Assembly (NCBI RefSeq): GCF_009833085.1
Contig: NZ_QRBZ01000012.1
Location: forward strand, 62,001-126,000
Source: Nitrosomonas oligotropha
GTDB taxonomy: Bacteria > Pseudomonadota > Gammaproteobacteria > Burkholderiales > Nitrosomonadaceae
Direction of reading: 5' to 3'
Length of the DNA stretch: 64,000 bases
Below the pieces are notes generated by a model that did no database searches, was not told the origin of the DNA, and worked only from the letters and a program-made list of their open reading frames with translations. Numbering within the stretch: the stretch's first letter is position 1; every line of letters begins with the position of its first letter. Positions 18,489 through 25,467 of this stretch are shown here, in pieces. The translations under genes were made by a program, and so were the position numbers.

Positions 18489-19517
18489 TCAAGGCAGGAG
18501 CGGAACCTGATTGATACCGAGTGGCTCAGGTAAGCCGAACAGGATGTTCATGTTTTGTATCGCTTGCCCTGCAGCACCTTTAACCAGATTATCGGTTACC
18601 GACAGAATCACGACGGTATCGCTATTTTGCGGTTGATGCACGGCGATGCGGCACAGGTTGGAACCGCGCACGGAGCGGGTTTCCGGATGTTTACCGGCGG
18701 GCAGCACATCGACAAAAGCTTCATTTTGGTAACGTTTCTCGTACAGCGCTTGCAAATCCACTGGTTTTGTCAGCTTGGCGTAGAGTGTTGCATGAATACC
18801 GCGAATCATCGGCACCAGATGCGGGACAAACGTCAAGCCGACCGGTTTTTTGGCTACATTGGATAGACCTTGTTTAATCTCCGGCAGATGCCGGTGCCCC
18901 GGAACACCGTAAGCTTTGAAATTATCCGATGCTTCGGCATGCAGCGTATGTACCTCGGCTTTGCGGCCTGCGCCGGAAACGCCGGATTTGACATCGGCGA
19001 TCAGATGTTTGATATCGATCACACCGGCTTCGATCAGCGGCAAGAAACCCAGTTGCACGGCTGTTGGATAACAACCCGGATTGGCGATCAAGCGGGCATT
19101 CTTGACTTGCTCACGGTTAATCTCCGGCAAGCCGTACACAGCCTCGGCAACCAGATTGGGGCAAGCATGCTGCATGCCGTACCATTTTTCCCACTCTGCG
19201 ACATCCTTAATACGAAAATCAGCCGCCAGATCGATGACTTTTACATCCGCTTTCAACAGGGATTCCGCTTGCTGCATGGCAATGCCATTCGGTGTGGCAA
19301 AGAAAACCACATCGCACTTGGTGAGTTTTGCTTCAGCAGGATCGCTGAATTTAAGATCGATATGTCCGCGCAGATTGGTGAATAATTCGGCGACACTCAT
19401 GCCCGCTTCGCTGCGCGATGTAATCGCCTTGATTTTTACTTTGGGATGCTGCGCCAGTAAGCGCAATAGCTCTACGCCTGTGTAACCGGTTCCACCGACA
19501 ATGCCGACATTGATCAT
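18489..19517 (-). CDS. argC: N-acetyl-gamma-glutamyl-phosphate reductase
   Basis: The enzyme reduces N-acetylglutamyl-phosphate with NADPH in the third step of arginine synthesis. The 342-residue protein has the nucleotide-binding start [20 protein letters not shown], the catalytic Cys in [10 protein letters not shown], and the late block [11 protein letters not shown]. Length and start match the long ArgC class. The ATG at 19515-19517 is preceded by an AGGAGT site. It is separated from the upstream ribosomal operon by a terminator. Confidence 0.95.
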   Translation of the reverse strand: MINVGIVGGTGYTGVELLRLLAQHPKVKIKAITSRSEAGMSVAELFTNLRGHIDLKFSDPAEAKLTKCDVVFFATPNGIAMQQAESLLKADVKVIDLAADFRIKDVAEWEKWYGMQHACPNLVAEAVYGLPEINREQVKNARLIANPGCYPTAVQLGFLPLIEAGVIDIKHLIADVKSGVSGAGRKAEVHTLHAEASDNFKAYGVPGHRHLPEIKQGLSNVAKKPVGLTFVPHLVPMIRGIHATLYAKLTKPVDLQALYEKRYQNEAFVDVLPAGKHPETRSVRGSNLCRIAVHQPQNSDTVVILSVTDNLVKGAAGQAIQNMNILFGLPEPLGINQVPLLP

Positions 19518-19571
19518 CGTAACTCCTGTGATATTTCTTCGCTTTAGGTTTTACTTATTTGCTATCCAATA

Positions 19572-19601
19572 AAAAAGCCGCCCGGAAGGAGGCGGCTTTT
19601 T
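19572..19601 (-). terminator. Terminator of the rplM-rpsI operon
   Basis: An 11-bp stem (AAAAAGCCGCC with GGCGGCTTTTT) around an 8-base loop. On the minus strand it sits 22 bases after the rpsI stop and ends in a T run. It separates the ribosomal genes from argC. Confidence 0.9.
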
Positions 19602-19622
19602 GATAATCCCTGCGATAAAAAA

Positions 19623-20015
19623 TTATCGTTTAGAGAATTGTTTGCGTCGCCGGGCTTTCCGTAAGCCTACTTTTTTCCTTTCCACTTCACGTGCATCGCG
19701 AGTAACCAGTCCTGCTTTGCTGAGCACAGGTTTTAAAGCTGAGTCGTAATCGATCAGTGCACGCGTAATGCCATGACGTACTGCGCCAGCCTGACCGGAT
19801 TCGCCGCCGCCATGAATGTTGACCATAATATCAAAAGTATTGGCATTATTTGTAAGTTCTAGCGGCTGTCTTGCGATCATGCGGCCCGTTTCGCGGGAGA
19901 AGTAAACATCAATCGGTTTATCGTTGATGATAATCGCGCCTTTTCCCGGTTTGATAAAAACACGAGCGACAGCGCTTTTACGCCGGCCAGTACCATAGTT
20001 ATATTGAGTAGCCAT
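19623..20015 (-). CDS. rpsI: 30S ribosomal protein S9
   Basis: The 130-residue protein is full length: N-terminus [15 protein letters not shown], central [20 protein letters not shown], and the basic C-terminal tail [18 protein letters not shown] that reaches the P-site tRNA. It follows rplM after five bases, the universal L13-S9 pair. Confidence 0.97.
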   Translation of the reverse strand: MATQYNYGTGRRKSAVARVFIKPGKGAIIINDKPIDVYFSRETGRMIARQPLELTNNANTFDIMVNIHGGGESGQAGAVRHGITRALIDYDSALKPVLSKAGLVTRDAREVERKKVGLRKARRRKQFSKR

Positions 20016-20020
20016 AAATA

Positions 20021-20455
20021 TTATGCTCGAATTTCAAGTGGTTTTGGTTGTTGAGCGGCGTGTGGATGCGTATCGCCAGCATATATTTTCAATTTTTTTA
20101 ACATCGCATAACCCAATGGCCCTTTAGGCAGCATGCCTTTCACAGCCTTTTCAAGCGGACGGGTTGGAAAACGCGCATGCATTTTCTTGAAATTGGTTTC
20201 GTAGATCCCGCCTGGATAACCGCTGTGGCGATAATAAATTTTATCTTCCGCTTTGTTACCCGTGACACGCAATTTGTCGGCGTTGACTACAACGATATAG
20301 TCGCCGGTATCAACGTGCGGGGTATAAATGGGTTTGTGCTTGCCGCGTAAACGGTAAGCAATCTGCGAAGCAAGGCGGCCCAAAACTTTACCGGTCGCGT
20401 CAATGACAAACCAGTCATGATTTACTTCGTGTGGTTTGGCTGAAAATGTTTTCAC
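20021..20455 (-). CDS. rplM: 50S ribosomal protein L13
   Basis: The 144-residue protein begins at a GTG (20453-20455), giving [15 protein letters not shown], the normal L13 start, with AGGACAGG just upstream. A longer frame exists upstream but is not L13-like. Signature blocks are [21 protein letters not shown] and [20 protein letters not shown]. It is the first gene of the rplM-rpsI operon, transcribed from a promoter with excellent match to consensus about 35 bases upstream. Confidence 0.96.
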   Translation of the reverse strand: MKTFSAKPHEVNHDWFVIDATGKVLGRLASQIAYRLRGKHKPIYTPHVDTGDYIVVVNADKLRVTGNKAEDKIYYRHSGYPGGIYETNFKKMHARFPTRPLEKAVKGMLPKGPLGYAMLKKLKIYAGDTHPHAAQQPKPLEIRA

Positions 20456-20490
20456 AAAAACCTGTCCTGCGTATTCAAAAAGAGCCGCGA

Positions 20491-20519
20491 ATTTTAAGTC
20501 AGGGATCAACAAAAGTCAA
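20491..20519 (-). promoter_or_regulatory. Sigma-70 promoter of rplM-rpsI
   Basis: On the minus strand TTGACT (20514-20519) and TAAAAT (20491-20496) are separated by exactly 17 bases. The -10 lies 35 bases upstream of the rplM GTG, leaving a short leader. Confidence 0.7.
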
Positions 20520-20691
20520 ATATAGAATGCGTTATTTTATGCCGGGTTGGCGTATTTTTGCAGTAAACCGGAAGCCAGCAAGGCTTGCCGAAGAATGATG
20601 GATTTTAAATCAATCGCCGCTATAATCTCATCCTATAAGGGATGACAAGCATTCCACCTTAACGTATCAATCACATACCGAGAGACCCGCT

Positions 20692-22404
20692 TTGAAAGAA
20701 AAACCAGAAACCAATCCTTCCGTTGACGCCACGCCAGCCAATTTCATCCGCAATATTATCGACGAAGATAACCGTACCGGTAAATGGAACGGACGTGTGG
20801 AAACGCGCTTCCCGCCCGAGCCCAATGGCTATTTGCACATCGGTCACGCCAAGAGCATTTGCCTGAATTTCGGTATCGCGCATGATTACGGCGGGGTGTG
20901 TCATTTGCGTTTCGACGACACCAATCCGGAAAAGGAAGCGCAGGAATATGTCGACTCGATTTGCGACAGCGTGTCATGGCTGGGGTTTGATTGGGGCAAG
21001 CACCGGTATTATTCGTCCGATTACTTCGATCAACTGTACGAATTTGCCGAATACCTGATCACTCAGGATAAAGCCTACGTCGAGAGCCTCTCTGCTGAGG
21101 AAATCCGCGAATACCGCGGCACACTCGTTCATCCCGGAAAAAACAGCCCCTACCGTGACCGCCCGGCCGCAGAAAGTCTGGATTTATTCCGCCGCATGAA
21201 GGCGGGTGAGTTTCCCGACGGTCAATACGTGCTGCGCGCCAAGATCGACATGGCATCGCCCAACATCAACATGCGCGACCCGGTGATTTACCGCATCCGT
21301 CACGTGCATCACCAGCGCACTGGCAATCAATGGTGCATTTACCCGATGTACGATTACACGCATTGTATTTCCGACGCACTGGAACGCATCACGCACTCCC
21401 TGTGCACTTTGGAATTTGAAGATCACCGTCCGTTGTACGACTGGGTGCTGGATCAACTGGCGGATAAAGTGCCGTGCCACCCGCAGCAAATCGAATTTGC
21501 ACGGCTCAATCTGACCTACACGGTCATGAGTAAGCGCAAACTGATTGAATTGGTGGAAAGTAAACTGGTCGACGGCTGGGATGATCCGCGTTTGAGCACA
21601 CTCGCAGGCGTGCGCCGCCGCGGTTTTACGCCGCGTGCGATCCGCTTGTTTGCCGAGCGCATTGGCATCAGCAAGGCCGATTCCTGGATCGATATGAGCA
21701 TATTGGAAGATTGCCTGCGCGAGGACTTGAACGAACATGCGCCGCGCCGTGTTGCCGTTCTGAAGCCGCTCAAGCTGATCATCGACAACTATCCGGAAGA
21801 TCAGCAAGAAGACTGCTTTGCGCCGGATCACCCGCAAAAACCGGAATGGGGTAAGCGCACGATCCCGTTTTCCAAAGTGCTGTACATCGAACGCGACGAT
21901 TTCATGGAGGTGCCCGCCAAAGGCTATTTCCGCTTGTCTCCGGGCGCGGAAGTGCGGCTGCGCTATGCTTTTATCGTCAAATGCGTGCAAGTCGATAAAA
22001 ATGCGCAAGGTGACATCGAAGCGATTCATTGCACCTACGATTCCGATACCAAAAGCGGAACGCCCGGCGCGGATAGCCGCAAAGTCAAAGGCAATATCCA
22101 TTGGCTCTCGTCCAAGCATGCGCAAGTGGCGGAAGTGCGCTTGTATGACCGCTTGTTTTCCGATCCCCATCCGGATAGCGGCGACAAGGACTACAAAACC
22201 GCACTAAATCCCGGATCGAAACAAATCATCACCGCGTATGTGGAATCATCGCTGTGCGATGCGCAACCGGAACAAAGCTTTCAGTTTGAACGCAACGGCT
22301 ATTTTGTCGCCGACCGGCTCGACATGAAACCCGGCAAACCGGTGTTCAATCGCGCCGTGACGCTACGCGATTCGTGGGGTAAAGCTGTGGCTTCAAGTGT
22401 GTAA
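20692..22404 (+). CDS. glnS: Glutaminyl-tRNA synthetase
   Basis: The 570-residue class I enzyme charges tRNA-Gln. The HIGH motif is in [17 protein letters not shown], the KMSKS-like motif is VMSKRK, and the two C-terminal anticodon-binding barrels are complete. The start is a TTG at 20692, giving [20 protein letters not shown]. No ATG lies before the conserved block. A TATAAT at 20621-20626 with a weak -35 may be its promoter. The gene diverges from rplM. Confidence 0.95.
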   Translation: MKEKPETNPSVDATPANFIRNIIDEDNRTGKWNGRVETRFPPEPNGYLHIGHAKSICLNFGIAHDYGGVCHLRFDDTNPEKEAQEYVDSICDSVSWLGFDWGKHRYYSSDYFDQLYEFAEYLITQDKAYVESLSAEEIREYRGTLVHPGKNSPYRDRPAAESLDLFRRMKAGEFPDGQYVLRAKIDMASPNINMRDPVIYRIRHVHHQRTGNQWCIYPMYDYTHCISDALERITHSLCTLEFEDHRPLYDWVLDQLADKVPCHPQQIEFARLNLTYTVMSKRKLIELVESKLVDGWDDPRLSTLAGVRRRGFTPRAIRLFAERIGISKADSWIDMSILEDCLREDLNEHAPRRVAVLKPLKLIIDNYPEDQQEDCFAPDHPQKPEWGKRTIPFSKVLYIERDDFMEVPAKGYFRLSPGAEVRLRYAFIVKCVQVDKNAQGDIEAIHCTYDSDTKSGTPGADSRKVKGNIHWLSSKHAQVAEVRLYDRLFSDPHPDSGDKDYKTALNPGSKQIITAYVESSLCDAQPEQSFQFERNGYFVADRLDMKPGKPVFNRAVTLRDSWGKAVASSV

Positions 22405-22449
22405 GGGGACAAAACAGAACCGGACAACCGGGAATTAACGAGGGTCGCC

Positions 22450-22710
22450 ATGAAAAAACTGAAAAATGAAGCTGCTTTATTCAAGGAAGCCATGCTTGCG
22501 GGCGTGAAGTATGCGGAAGGGCGGGGCGTGGTGCAATTTGAAGCGACCGATTCGGCGAGTGAGAAACTGCTCTACATTTATCGTTTGCTGGTACATGATA
22601 AAGTTATGCAACCCTTACCGGAAGATCAAGTCGCCGAGAAAACCATGCGGCATAAGCTTACCTTATGGTATGCCAAACAGCTGCCAAAAGATCATCCGTT
22701 GTTGAAGTGA
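22450..22710 (+). CDS. Small conserved protein, DUF5062-like
   Basis: An 86-residue soluble protein of unknown function, 45 bases after glnS and probably cotranscribed. The segment FEATDSASEKLLYIYRLL followed by MRHKLTLWYAKQLPKDHPLL resembles the DUF5062 family, as far as I can recall. It is alpha-helical, without membrane segment or cysteines. An AGGG site precedes the ATG. Confidence 0.7.
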   Translation: MKKLKNEAALFKEAMLAGVKYAEGRGVVQFEATDSASEKLLYIYRLLVHDKVMQPLPEDQVAEKTMRHKLTLWYAKQLPKDHPLLK

Positions 22711-22835
22711 TATCTAATAGAGATATATCAAAGGCGAAGAACATTGTATTGGATGGATAACTTGTTGCAGCGATCAGATCGTGAATCAAAATAAAGAAGC
22801 AAAAAATTTCTTAATTCACGATCTTAGTTTCTTAA

Positions 22836-22901
22836 TTACTTCGGTGCTTCCTTTTTAGGTTTTTTCGCTTCCTTGTTTTTGCGTTGCTGTCCTTTGGCCA
22901 T
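22836..22901 (-). CDS. Very small Lys-rich conserved protein (21 residues)
   Basis: A 21-codon gene starts at ATG 22899-22901 with an AGGAGA site five bases upstream. The product begins MAKGQQRKNKEAKKPKK and is almost half Lys/Arg. I recall the same MAKGQ-R-NKEAKKPKK start as an often unannotated tiny protein in other Proteobacteria, usually somewhat longer. The family memory is unverified. The charge suggests nucleic-acid or ribosome binding, but no function is known to me. It is convergent with the DUF5062-like gene. Confidence 0.7.
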   Translation of the reverse strand: MAKGQQRKNKEAKKPKKEAPK

Positions 22902-23274
22902 GATCGTCTCCTTGTGTGATGATTGTTACATCATAAACTGAATGACAGTGCTTGTGTTGCTGTGCATGCTATCGTGCGTGTGTGCTTTTTGGCTGTGCTG
23001 TCAGTCGATATAAAACAATCCCCGTTGCCGGGCCATTTTCCTATCGATGTGACCGTTCTGGCGGCATACGCCGTAGCGGAAAGAGGGCGGCAATTCCAGG
23101 AATTTGAAGCGCAGATCGTAGAACCAAGCGCATTGGCTTTGCTCCAGAATATCGATGCGCTCCAGCACCGGGAGCTGGGCAAATGCGCGTAAGTCTTGAT
23201 GCTAGTCAAGCCAGTAACCATGCCCATAGCGGCAGCAGAGCACTGCTTAAGGCATGCGTGATGCGATCGACGGT
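22902..23274. other. Intergenic region, no confident gene
   Basis: Two overlapping frames on opposite strands (about 90-98 codons, near 22923-23227) show no domain, no good ribosome site and no coherent composition, so neither is called. An 11-bp inverted repeat, TAAGGCATGCG at 23248-23258 and its complement at 23287-23297, straddles the end of the TetR-like gene and could form a hairpin without a T run. Confidence 0.5.
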
Positions 23275-23985
23275 TTAACCGGATTTCGCATGCCTTACAT
23301 GTGCTATCGATTCGGTCAACGGTGAGGATTCAAACGATTCCGGGATTTCATGGGTGGCGTGTGTTTCTGAGACGGTGCTGGCTGCGGTATCTTGATGCGG
23401 AGTGCTATAAACCAGATGATCCAGGGATTCCGCATACTTCAGTTTGTGCGCCAGAAAGTCGCGTGTGTTCTGCGAATTTTCCGAGTCATCCTGCATCCAG
23501 TAAGCGAATGTCGCCAGGTAAATCGTGGTCAGCGCGGTTTCTTCCAGTGCGCGGCGCACAAAGGTGGCATCGCGTTGCGCGGCTTCGCGCATCCATTGCA
23601 CGGTGCGGCTGACACGCATGATGGCGGGAATCTGGATATGCAGATGGCCGGGTTCCAGTTTTGCGCCGATCATCTGCCGTGTGACCTTGCGGTGCGCGGT
23701 CAAGGCATCCAGCCAGGTCGTGATGAGCAACTGCAAGCGCTCGCGTGGCGGCAGCGCCATGAATTCAACCGTTTCCGCCGTTCGTAGCATCCGGCTGTCG
23801 GCCCGGTCGAACCAGGCATCGACCAGATCCTCCTTTTCGCGAAAATGAACCCGGATTTCATCCAGCGTAATATCGAGTTCCGCCGCTACATCAAACAACC
23901 GTACCGCTTCCCAGTTAGAATGTTCCGCGATGGCGATTGCAGTATCCACAATTGCTTCACGTAAATCAAGCTTACTTTTTTTCAT
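23275..23985 (-). CDS. TetR/COQ9-like family regulator
   Basis: A 236-residue protein starting at ATG 23983-23985 after a GGAGG site; an upstream in-frame extension is ignored. Residues 1-55 form a TetR-like helix-turn-helix (REAIVDTAIAIAEHSNWEAVRLFDVAAELDITLDEIRVHF). The rest is helical (ERLQLLITTWLDALTAHRKVTRQM), recalling the COQ9/TetR group. The C-terminal 40 residues are Ser/Thr/His-rich and disordered. Family members either repress transcription or, as COQ9, bind isoprenoid lipids. No target can be named; the neighbouring gene is a divergent PEP-CTERM protein 466 bases away. Confidence 0.75.
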   Translation of the reverse strand: MKKSKLDLREAIVDTAIAIAEHSNWEAVRLFDVAAELDITLDEIRVHFREKEDLVDAWFDRADSRMLRTAETVEFMALPPRERLQLLITTWLDALTAHRKVTRQMIGAKLEPGHLHIQIPAIMRVSRTVQWMREAAQRDATFVRRALEETALTTIYLATFAYWMQDDSENSQNTRDFLAHKLKYAESLDHLVYSTPHQDTAASTVSETHATHEIPESFESSPLTESIAHVRHAKSG

Positions 23986-24451
23986 CTCGATCCTCCACAT
24001 AGCGTTAACAGGAGTGGCGTGATGCGATGCCGTTTTTACTATAACACACTCAAAAATGCGATGTGATGCCGCCACAAATATTCAGCGATCGCTGAACGCC
24101 GGGTGGGATCAACAGGCTGGCGGAAAGAAGGGGGTACCCATAATAATGACAAATATCCTGGTAAAAGAAGGCCATATGAACTATGGCTATCTTGTTGTTC
24201 TAACGCTTATTATGGGAAGGTGCGTATTTTTATGGTCATTCATCCGGTAAACGAGCGTTTATTTTTCCTGCATGTTTGTAACTTGATGAATGTATAATTT
24301 ATTTCGCATTGCTACCGTGAAATTTGATACTGGGAATTTTGCGAAAAACTTTTTTATTTTTTAATGATTAGACGAGTGATCGTTAGATTGCGTGCGCCTC
24401 GGCACAACAATAATACTGGTCGCATCGGATTACGAATGAGGAGAATATATT
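23986..24451. other. Intergenic region between TetR-like and PEP-CTERM genes
   Basis: The stretch holds divergent regulatory DNA. A plausible promoter for the PEP-CTERM gene is TTGCGT (24388-24393), 17 bases, TAATAC (24411-24416), with its ATG 35 bases further. A 24-codon frame at 24176 has a passable AAGAAGG site and a hydrophobic product (MNYGYLVVLTLIMG) and could be a small membrane peptide, but there is no further support. Confidence 0.4.
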
Positions 24452-25159
24452 ATGAAAGCTAAATCGCTTTTATTACAAACAACACTAGCGGGAGCCGCCG
24501 TTTTGCTGGCCGCATCGGCTCACGCCACAGTGCTGACTTTCGATTTGGACCCGGATATACCGAATTATGGTGATATTCCCGGAAGCTACGGCGATAACGT
24601 GAACGCCGCAAGCGACGCGGTTGGAACGTATTTGATGGGTAACGGCTATACGCCCAATGTGACGACCGAATACCGCACATGGCAAATCAGCACCGATACG
24701 GTGGCCTACAATAATCTGGATTTTTGGCATGATAGTTACGGCGACTTGTCGAAAGTAGCTTTTAGCGTGACCAGTAGCGATCATTTCGCGGAAATCACCC
24801 TGGTGCCCGAACCCGGTTGGGCGATTCGTCTGAACAGCTTTGATCTGGCTGGTTATCCTGGTGTCGATCATCCGAATTCTCAAGTGCGCATTCTGGATGG
24901 CACCAGCAATACTGTTTTGCTTGATTACTCCCCGGTCACTATTCTGGGAGCTGGCGGTACGCACAGCACGTTCACACCGAGCCTGACATTTGCAGGACCT
25001 ATATCGATCCGCTTCGGTTATAACGATTGGAACGTGGGAATCGACAATATCAATTTCGATCAAGTGACCGCCGTACCGGAACCCGAAACCTATGCGATGC
25101 TGCTGGCAGGACTAGGATTGATCGGATTCATGGCGCGCCGCGGAAAGCAAAGCGTTTGA
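24452..25159 (+). CDS. PEP-CTERM sorted exported protein
   Basis: The 235-residue protein has a signal peptide (residues 1-28, ending ASAHA) and a C-terminal sorting tail: VPEPETYAMLLAGLGLIGFM followed by ARRGKQ. In PEP-CTERM systems an exosortase removes this tail and the protein is delivered to the surface or exopolysaccharide. The middle domain is beta-rich (LVPEPGWAIRLNSFDLAGY, ISIRFGYNDWNVGIDNINF), resembling a carbohydrate-binding-like sandwich. Note a second PEP-like string, LVPEPGW, inside the domain that is not the sorting signal. A GAGGAG site precedes the ATG and a terminator follows. Confidence 0.88.
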   Translation: MKAKSLLLQTTLAGAAVLLAASAHATVLTFDLDPDIPNYGDIPGSYGDNVNAASDAVGTYLMGNGYTPNVTTEYRTWQISTDTVAYNNLDFWHDSYGDLSKVAFSVTSSDHFAEITLVPEPGWAIRLNSFDLAGYPGVDHPNSQVRILDGTSNTVLLDYSPVTILGAGGTHSTFTPSLTFAGPISIRFGYNDWNVGIDNINFDQVTAVPEPETYAMLLAGLGLIGFMARRGKQSV

Positions 25160-25182
25160 ACTGACTTTCCCGCGTTTAAGAC

Positions 25183-25208
25183 AACCCCGTCCGAGTGACG
25201 GGGTTTTT
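25183..25208 (+). terminator. Terminator after the PEP-CTERM gene
   Basis: AACCCCGTC (25183-25191) pairs with GACGGGGTT (25197-25205), followed by a T run to 25208. It lies 24 bases after the stop codon and is a classic intrinsic terminator. Confidence 0.88.
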
Positions 25209-25380
25209 GTTTGCGGTTGCCCATCGTATCTGCGGTGTTGCATTGAGGGAGAGATTCCACCAACAAAAACGGGAGCCGAAGCTGCCGTTTTGAACCTGAC
25301 TAATTATCCGTCACAGCGAAAGCGCCGTTTACGAACAGTCATCGCTGACATTTTTTTCTGGACACCATCCTGCAGCAGTT

Positions 25381-25409
25381 TTGCTTAAAAATTTCCCAAC
25401 CGTTAAAAA
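25381..25409 (+). promoter_or_regulatory. Candidate promoter of the TIR-NTPase-TPR gene
   Basis: TTGCTT (25381-25386), 17 bases, TAAAAA (25404-25409), about 58 bases before the start codon. The match is moderate; no operator symmetry is evident. The rest of the 25209-25467 gap shows nothing else. Confidence 0.4.
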
Positions 25410-25467
25410 TACGATTTATCATCGGCACGATTGATTGCAGCCCTCTACCACCTCTCCCGGATGATCG

